From assembly GCF_045679555.1 (NCBI RefSeq), contig NC_092098.1, positions 22,102,038 to 22,166,037 on the forward strand: a DNA stretch of 64,000 nt. Reading direction: 5' to 3'. The notes beneath the pieces are model-generated. The model had not been told where the DNA came from and ran no database searches. It worked only from the letters and a program-made list of their open reading frames with translations. Made by a program: the position numbers and the translations under genes. The stretch comes from Salvelinus alpinus. Its lineage: Eukaryota > Chordata > Actinopteri > Salmoniformes > Salmonidae. This document shows, in pieces, positions 47,731-58,309 of the stretch; position 1 is the first letter of the stretch, and each line of letters begins with the position of its first letter.

Positions 47731-49401
47731 GCCTAAACCTTAATTTAATACGCGTGAATTGTTTGCTGTTAAAGACGGTGTGATACCCTCTATATGCAAT
47801 ATTCCAGTCAAGGAAAAAGTAACGTACCTTGGGATTAACATATCTAAGGATCAACAGGAAAGATGCTCATTAAATGTTATACCTATTATTGAAAAAAACA
47901 AAAAGAAGTTGAACCATTTTTTGCAGAAGGATTTATCCTTGAAAGGTCGAGTATTGCTTTCTAAAGCTGAAGGTATCTCCAGACTTACTTATGCAGCCCA
48001 GTCCCTTTATCTTGACAACAAAATAGGTAAAGCAGTTGACCAGGTGCTTTTCAACTTCATCTGGAAAAATCATACACATTATATTAGGAAATCTGTCATT
48101 ATGAACTCATATGAATATGGTGGCCTCAATTTTTTTTTTCCTACTTTGAAAAACACTTTTAAGATAAGTTGGGCTAAAAAAATATTTAAGAATCCAACTT
48201 CAATTTGGAATTTCATCCCTCATTATATCTTCTCCCGTTTTGGTGGCCTCAATTTTATGTTACTTTGTAACTATAACATTGATAAGATTCCTGCAAAATT
48301 ATATGCTTTTCATAGACAAGTATTCATAGCGTGGTCGTTAATATATAAACATACTTTTTCCACGCATAGGCATTTCATTTGGAACAATAAGGACATTTTG
48401 TATAGAAACGAGTCTTTATTTTTTAAAGAATTGGTTCAATAATCATATCCTGCTGGTGAGTCAACTTTTTAATGCAGAAGGATTGTTACTCAATTATGAG
48501 GAATTTTTATCTCGTTACAATATCCCTGTAACACCTAGAGAGTTCGCCATAGTCTTTGATGCTATTCCATCTGGAACTCTCATGTTATTTAGAGGTGTAG
48601 CCAGACCTCACCTTCTTGACCTACCCTTGCTTAATCCAGTTGACTCTCCAATAGGGAAAATATGTTTCTCCTTGCTCCCTCAGAACAACAGATCTATACG
48701 TGCTTTAGTTCAAAGGGATATTGTATCCATTCCTTATATCACAAGTTACTGGAATACATCGGTCACTAATATCTGTTGGGAAAAAGTCTGGTTGTTACCA
48801 AACAAATATTGGCTTGTTAACAAGGACAAAGAGGTCTCTTTCAGAATGATCCATAAGTATTACCCTGCGAATCATTACCTGAAGAAACTCAAAAAAGACA
48901 TTAACATTGATTGTACTTTTTGTGTTGAGCATCCAGAAACAGTTTTGCATTTATTTTGGCATTGTCTACATGTAAAACAATTATGGAAAGATATTCACAG
49001 TTTTATAACTGTTAATATTCTTGATGACTTTTGTTTTTTTTATGGGAGAATGTGCTGCTCGGTTTCCTTAACTTTAATAAAGATAAAGAAAAAAAAATTT
49101 ACCTCATAAATCTAATTGTGCTAATGGCAAAATGTCAAATTCATAAATGTAAATTCACTAATAAAAAACCACTCTTCCGTGTTTTCTATAAGGAATTCGA
49201 GCAGTACATTAAGACCATTCTACATTCTTCTGATAAGAAAGCTGTTAAAACCATCAATATGTGTGTTTCTTTTAAGGTCTTTGTATAATCTGTCATTTGT
49301 TGTACCCCCTAGCATATGTTATCATTGTCTATTTATTGTATGTATACAGACTTTTCTATATAGGTAATAACAAATGTAAATAACATTTTTGTAAAAAATA
49401 T
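47731..49401 (+). mobile_element. 5'-truncated L1/Tx1-like LINE (plus strand)
   Basis: It is flanked by a perfect 11-bp duplication TCACAGATAGA (47,720-47,730 and 49,402-49,412). Frames 47,759-48,442 and 48,456-49,109 encode the region after the reverse transcriptase active site (YLGINISKD, LSLKGRVLLSKAEGISR, NFIWKN) and the C-terminal Cys/His motif (CTFCVEHPETVLHLFWHC). One frameshift near 48,430 separates them. The catalytic reverse transcriptase and endonuclease are absent. It ends in an A/T-rich 3' UTR. Confidence 0.9.
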
Positions 49402-50084
49402 TCACAGATAGAACATTTTAATTTTTTTTATTAAACAGTAACATGCTAAACACAAAAAACAGAACAGCCAGAGCGATTCCACAAAGAAATAAGAAAGAGA
49501 AAAACAAATACAAATACACATTATATCAATTCAAATACAGACATGGAGCGAATACATTTTTAAGACATTTTGTTTTGTATAAGTTTTAATGATTCTAAAT
49601 AGTTTTCCAAGTCTGATAAAAAAAAAATAATCTTTTTTTCATACATTTTGATTTGTGTATGAAAATTTTTCCTAATAAAATAAAGAGATTTATGACATAC
49701 TCACGTTCAATTGTAGAATCAGTATAGTAAAATAATATGTCAAAATTAGATATTTCAATGGATGTATGCATTTTGTTGCCAATATTTAATTTTACATGAT
49801 TTCAGAACACTTCACTATGTAAACAATGACAGAATAATTGTTCAATAGATTCAGTTTCTAGTTCACAAAAACTGCATTCACTGGTAACATCAGGTATATA
49901 TTTAGAAATCAAGCTATTACACGGATAGAATCTATGGATAATCTTAAAGGAGATCTCCTTTACTTTATTGGTCACCATACATTTGTGTGGAGTGAGCCAA
50001 GCACGGCGCCAGTTTACATCAAACGATGAAGCCCAACAAAATATCACAGAGGGAATAGACTTCCTGTAGAAAATATCCCTTAAT

Positions 50085-50381
50085 TGTAAGGGGTGCGTAC
50101 TGGCGGCAGAGAAGTCAGACGCAGGAGAGCAAAAACTGTGTTTCCAACGGCGTAGTTTAATAATAAAAACCCACCGGAAACCAGAACAATCAATAAATGG
50201 GTACAAAACCCGACGTACACCAGACATAACGTGCACAAGCACTTACAATAAACAATACCGGACAAGGACATGGGGGAACAGAGGGTTAAATACACAACAT
50301 GTAATTGATGGAATTAATTAATTAGGTGTGTGGGAAGACAAGACAAAACAAATGGAAAATGAAAGGTGGATCAGCGATGGC
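50085..50381 (-). mobile_element. Gypsy-type LTR remnant A (minus strand)
   Basis: It starts TGTAAGGGGTGCGTACTGGC at the LINE junction, directly after TTAAT. On the minus strand it has a TATA-like GTGTATTTAACC and an A-rich poly(A)-like region, and it ends CCTTACA. Its 5' portion is missing. A 10-bp piece that could be its first bases (TGTCACGACT on the minus strand) sits at 55,747-55,756, beside the second TTAAT (55,757-55,761). Confidence 0.65.
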
Positions 50382-50771
50382 TGTCACGACTTCCACCAAA
50401 GGTGGCTCCTCTCCCTGTTCGAGCGGCGCTCGGCGTTCGGCGTCACCGGTCTACTAGCTGCCACCGATTCCTTTTCCTTTTCTGTTGGTTTTGTCTTGAT
50501 TGTTTTCACCTGTTGCTTATTTTGGTTCATCAATGGTCTATTTAAACTTCCAGTGCCCGCCTGCCTTTGTGCGGGTTTATTCCTACTGTCAGTGGTGAAG
50601 TTGTGTTTCTCCTGCGTAATTTGTTGTATGTTATTTCCTGGTTTTTGGAGACATACCTGATTTGTGGTCATTGCCTGATTGTTGTCTAGACCAAGCGAAA
50701 TAAACACATCCATTTGAAGTATTGCTCTCTGCGCCTGACTCTACACCCACCACTCCTAGAATTCTGTGACA
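50382..50771 (+). repeat. 5' LTR of Gypsy element B
   Basis: It starts TGTCACGACTTCC and ends GAATTCTGTGACA. It matches the repeat at 55,417, which differs by a 7-bp and a roughly 20-bp deletion and a different end. Confidence 0.85.
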
Positions 50772-51683
50772 GAAGCCCGCACCAGAACACAGAGTCAGCA
50801 GGAGCAGCTGCGCCCCCCCCTCCCATCCATGGAAGAGCGTGTCCTCCATCACACAGCCATCATACACCGGATTGGGACGGCGATGAATCAAATGATGGAA
50901 AGAATGGAGAGATGGGAGAGGAACGGCCTCCCTACTTCGTCTCCCGCTCCTCTTCAGCCTGCGCTACCTTCTTCTCCGGCGGCGTCCGGACCCAGAGCTC
51001 TTCCGCTCGCGCTCCCGAGGGCGTACGATGGAACGGCTGCCGGGTGCAAGGGGTTCTTGCTCCAGCTAGAGCTTTACCTGGCTACCGTTCGCCCGACTCC
51101 CTCGAGAGAGGATTGTGTGAGCGTCCTCGTCTCCTGCCTGACGGGCAGAACCCTGGAGTGGGCCAATGCTGTCTGGGAGGGTCCAGATTCAGCGAGGGAC
51201 CATTACCCTGAGTTCACCCGCCGTTTCCGGGCTGTGTTCGACCACCCACCGGAGGGTCGAGCGGCGGGTTAACGGCTGTTCCACCTTAGGCAGGAGACGA
51301 GGAGCGCACAGGACTTCGCGCTGGAGTTTCAGACCCTGGCCGCTGGAGCGGGGTGGAACGACAGGGCCCTGATGGACCACTACCGGTGTAGCCTCCGGGA
51401 GGACGTCAGCAGGGAGCTAGCTTGTCAGGACGCCACCCTCACACTAGACGAACTAATCGACGTGTCAATCCGGCTGGTCAACCTGCTAGCTGCTCGCGGG
51501 CGTCCAGAGCGGGTTCTGTTTGTTCCAACCCCCAGCACTCCCGCTCCAACACCCATGGAGTTAGGGGGTGCTGCATCTAGGGCGACCGGAGGAGGAGCCT
51601 CCTCCTGCACCAGTTGTGGTTGGAGAGGGCACACTGCCGACCGGTGCTGGAGGAGCTCGTCTGGGAGTCGAGAGGGCAGGTAG
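50772..51683 (+). pseudogene. Gypsy gag (one in-frame stop)
   Basis: The frame from about 50,818 to 51,683 encodes a Gypsy gag-like protein. A capsid-like region (residues LELYLATVRPT, WANAVWEGPD and FRAVFDHP) is cut by a TAA at 51,270-51,272, then continues in the same frame to the zinc knuckle CTSCGWRGHTADRC (Cys-x2-Cys-x4-His-x4-Cys, about 51,607-51,648). A TAG at 51,681-51,683 separates it from the pol frame, which is also in frame. Such an arrangement may be natural gag-pol readthrough or decay. Confidence 0.85.
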
Positions 51684-53104
51684 AGCACTGCTCGGACACC
51701 CCAGGTGAGTCAGCACCAGACTCACCCAGAGCTCCCTGTTGGTCATATGTTTGTACTAATCTCTTTTCCTGAGTTTTCCCCCTCTTACCAGCATAAAGCG
51801 CTAGTCGATTCAGGTGCAGCTGGGAGTTTTATGGACCACGGGTTCGCTCATAGGTTAGGGATTCCGTTGGTGCAGATAGGCCAACCCTTCCCCGTGCACT
51901 CCCTAGATAGTCGACCGTTAGGGTCAGGGCTGGTCAGGGAGGCCATGGTTCCACTGGACATGGTAACGCAGGGGGGTCATGGGGAACGGATTAGTCTCTT
52001 CCTCATTGATTCTCCTGCGTTTCCAGTGGTGCTGGGGCTTCCCTGGTTGGCTATTCACAATCCCAAGATTTCATGGAAACAGGGGGCTCTAAAGGGGTGG
52101 TCAGAGGAGTGTTCAGGTAGGTGTTTAGGAGTTTCCATCGGTGCAACGACGGTGGAGAGTCCAGAACAGGTTTCCACTGTGCGCATTCCCTCAGAATATG
52201 CCGATTTGGCAATCGCTTTCTGTAAAAAGAGGGCGACCCAATTACCACCTCATCGACGAGGGGATTGTGCGATAAACCTCAAGGTAAACGCAGCACTTCC
52301 CAGGAGTCACGTGTACCCGCTGTCACAGGAGGAGACGGTGGCTATGGAGACATATGTCACTGAATCTCTGGGACAGGGGTACATTCGGCCCTCCACATCA
52401 CCCATCTCCTCGAGTTTCTTTTTTGTGAAGAAGAAGGTGGGAGGTCTGCGTCCGTGCATTGATTATAGAGGTCTAAATTCCATCACAGTGGGGTTTAGTT
52501 ACCCGCTACCTCTCATCGCTACGGCGGTGGAATCATTTCACAGAGCACGCTTTTTCACAAAACTGGATCTCAGGAGCGTGTATAACTTGGTGCGTATCCG
52601 GGAGGGAGATGAGTGGAAGACCGCGTTTAGTACCCATCTGGCCATTATGAGTACCTCGTCATGCCGTATGGGTTGAAGAATGCTCCAGCCGTCTTTCAAT
52701 CCTTTGTAGACGAGATTCTCAGGGACCTGCACGGGCCGGGTGTGGTGGTTTATATCGATGACATTCTGATTTATTCCGCCACACGCGCCGCGCATGTGTC
52801 TCAAGCGCGCAGGGTACTTGGGCGACTGTTGGAGCATGACCTGTACGTCAAGGCTGAGAAATGTGTGTTCTCCAAACAAGCCGTCTCTTTCCTGGGGTAT
52901 CGCATTTCCACATCTGGGGTGGTGATGGAGTGTGACCGCGTTGCAGCCATGCGTAATTGGCCGACTCCGACCACGGTAAAGGAGGTGCAGCGGTTCTTAG
53001 GGTTTGCCAATTACTACCGGAGGTTTATCCGGGGTTTTGTCCAGGTGGCTGCTCCCATTACCTCACTGCTGAAGGGGGGGGGCCGATGCGTTTGCTTGCG
53101 GTAG
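51684..53104 (+). pseudogene. Gypsy protease and reverse transcriptase (frameshifted)
   Basis: It encodes an aspartic protease with LVDSGAAGSFMD at about 51,810, then a Ty3/Gypsy reverse transcriptase: LRPCIDYRGLN at 52,450, FFTKLDLRSVYN at 52,550 and the [10 protein letters not shown] catalytic block at 52,750. A frameshift at about 52,640-52,660 splits the reverse transcriptase between fingers and palm. A stop at 53,102-53,104 ends the frame. Confidence 0.92.
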
Positions 53105-54534
53105 TCAGCGGAGTCGAGCAGAGCTTTTAGTCGTCTGAAGGCGCTGTTTACTGATGCTCCCGTATTGGCTCATCCGGACCCCTCTTTGGCATTCATGGTG
53201 AAGGTGGACGCGTCTGATGCTGGGGTTGGAGCCGTGCTATCACAGCGCTCGGGCAACCCACCGAAGCTTCGCCCCTGCGCTTTTCTTTCGAGGAAGCTCA
53301 GTCCGGCGGAGCGAAACTATGACGTGGGGTACCGGGAGTTGCTGGCTGTGGTAAAAGCTCTGAAGGTGTGGAGACATTGGTTTGAGGGGGCTAAACACCC
53401 TTTTCTCATCTGGACTGACCACTGTAATCTGGAGTACATCTGGGCAGCGAGTAGACTGAATCCTCGCCAGGCAAGGTGGGCCATGTTTTTCACCAGATTT
53501 CGTTTCATCATCTCTTATAGACCAGGTTCCCGTAACATTAAGGCCGACGCACTGTCCCGTCTCTATGATACCGAGGAGCGGTCCATCGATCCTACTCCCA
53601 TACTTCCGGCCTCATGTCTGGTGGCACCGGTGGTATGGGAGGTGGACGCGGACATCGAGCGGGCGTCACGGTTAGAACCCACGCCACCACACTGTCCAGC
53701 GGGCCGGAAGTATGTGCCGCTTGGTGTTCATGACAAATTGATCCGGTGGGCCCACACGCTACCCTCCTCGGGTCATCCGGGAATTGAGAGGACGGTGCGG
53801 GGTCTTAGGGGGAGGTACTGGTGGCCCACTTTAGCTAAGGACGTGAGATTTTACGTCTCCTCCTGTTTGGTGTGCGCTCCTTGGTCACATCTGTCGGTGG
53901 ACTTCCTCACCGACCTTCCCCCGTCTCAGGGGAACACCACGATCCTGGTTGTTGTGGATCGGTTTTCGAGGGTCCTGCCGTCTCCTCCCGTTGCCCGGTC
54001 TCCCTACGGCCCTGCAGACTGTGGAGGCCATGTTTACCCACGTCTTCCGGCACTACGGGGTGCATGAGGACATAGTTTCTGATCGGGGTCCCCAGTTCAC
54101 GTCCCGGGTCTGGAGGGCGAGGTACGTGAGGTACGTGAGGTACGTCCCATGGGCGGAGGTGGCCCAAAACTCACTCCGCCACTCCTCCACAAACTTGTCG
54201 TCTTTCCAGTGCGTGTTGGGCTACCAGCCGTTCCTGGCACCTTGGCATCAGAGCCAGACGAGGCTCCTGCGGTGGAAAAATGGGTGCAGCGCTCAAAGGA
54301 GACCTGGAGAGCCGTCCAGGAATCGCTAAAACGGACTGATGGGCAGCAAAAGGTGAGTGTTGACCGCCACCGCAGTGAGGCCCACGTGTTCACACCGGGG
54401 TACCGGGTCTGGCTCTCGACCCGAAACCTGCCCTGCCGGAAGCTGGGGCCGCGGTGTGTGGGGCCATTTAAAGTCCTGAGGAGGATAAACGAGGTGTGTT
54501 ATAGGTTACAGCTCCCCCCTTAACCCCTAGTTTC
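53105..54534 (+). pseudogene. Gypsy RNase H and integrase (deleted core)
   Basis: RNase H begins near 53,200 ([15 protein letters not shown]) and contains [17 protein letters not shown]. The integrase zinc-binding domain is at about 53,770-53,880 ([10 protein letters not shown] to CLVC), and its core begins [11 protein letters not shown] at 53,900. Frameshifts lie near 53,970, and a deletion at about 54,118 removes the part of the core expected to carry the catalytic Glu. Three copies of a 9-bp repeat mark this junction. GPFKVLRRINEVCYRLQLPP near 54,460 is the GPF/Y module. Confidence 0.88.
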
Positions 54535-54545
54535 ATGTGTCTCTC

Positions 54546-55082
54546 TGTAACAGTATAACTTTATACCGTCCCCTCGCCCATACCCGGGCGCGAACCAGGG
54601 ACCCTCTGCACACATCAACAACAGTCACCCACGAAGCGTCGTTACCCATCGCTCCACAAAAGCCGCGGCCCTTGCAGAGCAAGGGGCAACACTACTTCTA
54701 GGTTTCAGAGGAAGTGACGTAACTGATTGAAATGCTAGTAGCGCGTACCCGCTAACTAGCTAGCCATTTCACATCCGTTACACTCACCCCCCTTTCAACC
54801 TCCTCCTTTTCCGCAGCAACCAGTGATCCGGGTCAACAGCATCAATGTAACAGTATAACTTTAAACCGTCCCCTCGCCCCGACCCGGGCGCGAACCAGGG
54901 ACCCTCTGCACACATCAACAACAGTCACCCACGAAGCGTCGTTACCCATCGCTCCACAAAAGCCGCGGCCCTTGCAGCACAAGGGGCAACACTACTTCAA
55001 GGTTTCAGAGCAAGTGACGTAACTGATTGAAACGCTAGTAGCGCGTACCCGCTAACTAGCTAGCCATTTCACATCCGTTACA
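54546..55082 (-). mobile_element. TRIM-like miniature LTR element in the Gypsy pol end
   Basis: Two direct repeats of 237 bp (54,546-54,782 and 54,846-55,082), about 96-97% identical by eye, both start TGTAACAGTATAAC and end CATCCGTTACA. They enclose only 63 bp. A 4-bp duplication TCTC flanks the whole unit (54,542-54,545 and 55,083-55,086). On the minus strand the inner part starts TTGATGCTGTTGACCCGG, a diverged match to a His-tRNA primer site. It ends in a purine-rich tract (GGAGGAGGTTGAAAGGGGGG). Each repeat holds GGTTCGCGCCC, a B-box-like motif, on the minus strand. There is no coding sequence. Confidence 0.8.
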
Positions 55083-55086
55083 TCTC

Positions 55087-55410
55087 CTCAGGCCGGTGGT
55101 AGCTGGTCCCCTGCTGGAAGGTGAGGTGCCGGAGGTCCGTCCGCCCCCTCTGGACATCGAGGGGCCCCCGGCATACACGGTACGTTCCATCCTGGACTCT
55201 AAGAGGGGCCTGCAGTGAGGGGCCTGCAGTACCTCGTGGATTAGGAGGGGTACGGTCCGGAGGAGAGGTGCTGGGTACCGGTGGAGGACATCTTGGATCC
55301 ATCACTGCTGAGTGATTTCCACCGCCTCCATCCGGATCGCCCTGCGCCTCGCCCTCCGGGTCGTCCTCGAGGTCGGTGTCGGCGCTCAGCGGGAGCTGCG
55401 TGTCAGGGGG
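55087..55410 (+). pseudogene. Gypsy integrase C-terminal chromodomain remnant
   Basis: Downstream of the TRIM insertion the sequence encodes [20 protein letters not shown] in one frame. After a small duplication and stop near 55,215 it encodes pieces of the chromodomain end ([20 protein letters not shown], 55,284-55,343) in another frame. Chromodomains at this position mark the chromovirus branch of Ty3/Gypsy elements. Removing the insert would place it after the GPF/Y module. Confidence 0.75.
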
Positions 55411-55416
55411 GGGTAC

Positions 55417-55746
55417 TGTCACGACTTCCACTGAAGGTGGCTCCTCTCCCTATTCGAGCGGCGCTCGGCGTCACCGGTCTACTAGCTGCCACCGATCCCT
55501 TTTCCTTTTCTGTTGGTTTTGTCTTGATTGTTTTCACCTGTTGTTTATTTTAGTTCATTAATGGTCTATTTAAACTTCCAGGGTTATTCCTACTGTCAGT
55601 GGTGAAGTTGTGTTTCTCCTGGTAATTTGTTGTATGTTATTTCCTGGTTTTTGGAGACATACCTGATTTCTGGTCATTGCCTGATTGTTGGCTAGACCAA
55701 GCGAAATAAACGCATCCATTGGAAGTATTGCTCTCTGCGCCTGACT
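55417..55746 (+). repeat. 3' LTR of Gypsy element B (3'-truncated)
   Basis: It starts TGTCACGACTTCCACTG after a G-rich polypurine tract (about 55,404-55,415) and follows the 5' LTR to CTCTGCGCCTGACT. There it stops about 30 bp short of the LTR end and is followed by AGTCGTGACA and the LINE. Confidence 0.82.
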
Positions 55747-58309
55747 AGTCGTGACATTAATAAACGAATGTTGAATTTCTTATCTAGTAAACCTATGCCA
55801 TTCACCTGGATATTGCTTACAATAGGAGATATTCCAAAATATGCAATATTCTGAAGTAAAGATTTTATCCCACTAGGGATAGCTTTTATAACAGTGTCAT
55901 ATTCCTTGCTTGAAACCTCAAAGTTGTATCTTTCCATGAATTCTCTCCGCGTCAATAGATTCCCACTAATACTAACTAATTGGCTGACAAGGACAATGTT
56001 TTTCGAGAACCAGTTACGGTAAAATAACATCTTGTTTCTATGTAATATTGACCCATTATTCCATATAAAACATCTATGAGGTGAAAAGATGTGTTTATAT
56101 AGCAAAGCCCAGCACATTAAAGCCTGCTTGTGAAAAGCCACCAATTTCACAGGAAGTGTACCCACAATATAGGGACATTGTAGTTAAAAACTAAGCCCTC
56201 CGAGCTTCTGAAAAACATAATGAGGTATAATACTCCAGAAACTATGAGGATTTTTAAAGTACCTTTTAACCCAGTTTACTTTTGATATCTGATTAAAAAG
56301 AGTGAAGTCAGACATTTAGACCGCCATCACAAACTCTTTTGGTGATAACATCTCTTTTTATCTTATGTGGCTTGTTTTTCCATATGAAGTTGTACAATAG
56401 CCTATCTAATGTACAGAAAGTGGATTTGGGAATTGCAATAGATAAAAAAAGATAGGATGCACGAGATAGCTCCTCAGCTTTGGATAAAAGCACCCTTCCT
56501 TGAAGACTTAAATCCCTCCCTAACCATGAGGATACTTTTTTATTGACAGATTCACTTACAGGGTTCAAATTAAAATCATTCATAGTCTTAAGACTTTTGG
56601 TGATCTTTACACCGAGGTAGGTTACAGTATCTTTTTCAGAGATGTTACAATCTGCTGGATTGACAGCTCCTTTCAGAACAAACATCTCACATTTGAAAAT
56701 ATTTAATACCAAACCTGAGATTTTGGAGAACTGCTTCACAATATCCAATGCTAATCTAGTTTGTGACATTTTTCAAAAAAAGTGAGGTGTCATCCACCAG
56801 TTGGGATATCTTGATCTCTCTGGCCTGGAATGGAATGCTTTCAAATTTACTTTGATAAACTAATGAGCATAAGATTTGAGATACTAACAACAACAAAAAA
56901 AGGTGAGATTGGACAACCTTGTCGTATTCCTTTGTAAATGTTAAACCTTGAGGATGTTCCATGACAGAGTTTGATACAGCTATTGCCACCATTATACACA
57001 GTTCTAATAGCATCAACAACAAAAATGACCAAACTTCTAATGCTTAAGACAAGCAAAGATCAAATTGTGACTTACGCTTTCTGAAAATCCCAAAATAAGA
57101 TAACAGGGAAGTCATCCAATAGATCACAATACTCAACCAAGTCTAACACCAGCCTCAGATTATTAGATATATGGCGCACTTTCATAAACCCTGATTGACA
57201 TTCATCAATCAGATAATTCAAGCAAGACTTTAACCTTTTCGCAAAGATTGAGGTTATAATTTCGTAGTCGTTATTTATGAGTGTGATTGGACGCCAATTG
57301 TCAATATTTAAGAGATCCTTGTGTGGTTTAGGTATAAGAGTATTAACCCCTTACTTCAGAGAGGCAGGTAGTTCTCCCTTCTTGAAAGCCTCCTTAAAGG
57401 TTTCAAGTAAAAATGTTGCTATTTCTTCAGAGAAGGTTTTGTAAAATTCAGAGGTTGATCCATCACAACCTGGAGATTGACAACAAGACCAATTGAATTC
57501 TTCACTAACCGAGTTAACATTTTCTATAGAATCAAGGAGATCCTTAGAGTCACTCAAATTGTTATCTTAGGAGTAAAGATTCTCATAAAACTTAGTGGTA
57601 AAGTCTGATAACAACTCTCTATCCTCAGTGGTAACCCCATTAATCTTACATTTCCGAAGTGTGTTGAGTTCCCCTCTAGTCTTTTCCAAATGAAAAAAAG
57701 TATCTACTGTTCTTTTCGTCTTTTTCAAGACATTGTTTTCTGGATCTTATGAAAGCTCCTCTAGCCTTTTCCTCATACAATGTATCTAGTTGATTCTGTA
57801 AATCATTCAATTTAGATTTCTCATTAAGATCAAGATGCTCAATCTCTGTGATATCCGCAATTGTCTTAGAGAGTTCAGCTACCTCACATCTTCTTAAAGC
57901 AAGCCGTTTCCCATAAGTAATACAGGCTGAGCGGATACAACATTTCAGCAGTTCCCAATATTTCCCATATTCTGCATTAGATGTAGCTAAATTTCAGTGA
58001 ACAGAAATTAGATTCTTAATCACATTTTTTAAATCATCATTCAATAATAATGAGTTATTTAATTTCCAATAACCACCAGAGTATTTCTTATCATCATAAA
58101 TGCACATTCTTACAGTCAGCCATATGACTTTATGATCCGTCAGGACTGCAGGCAGTATTTTTACCTCTAGAGTGTTGGGCTCGAGACTAGAGGTTATCAC
58201 CCACAAGTCAATTCTTGATTGTAGTGAACGAACTCTATTACTCCATGTGTATTGTTTCTCTACAGGGTTTTTAACTCTCCATATGTCAATTAAGTACACA
58301 CAGATAGAA

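Larger units (their letters stand above)
49413..58298 (-). mobile_element. 5'-truncated L1/Tx1-like LINE (minus strand), split by LTR elements
   Basis: On the minus strand it runs from the end of the endonuclease (YTWSNRVRSLQSRIDLWV, about 58,240; GGYWKLNNSLL, about 58,070) through a reverse transcriptase with a VDDTSLFLKN active-site block (about 56,780) to LSLQGRVLLSKAEELSR (56,500). After the LTR insertion it continues to the C-terminal CSFCELETESIEQLFCHC (49,840) and an A-rich tail. CACAGATAGAA occurs at both borders (49,403-49,413 and 58,299-58,309). Many stops and shifts are present. It is a different lineage from the plus-strand LINE. Confidence 0.85.

Noticed and set aside
47731-58298. 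Single twin-primed (inverted) LINE insertion
   Set aside because: Both segments have their own C-terminus and 3' end, and their encoded proteins differ clearly, so they are two insertions.
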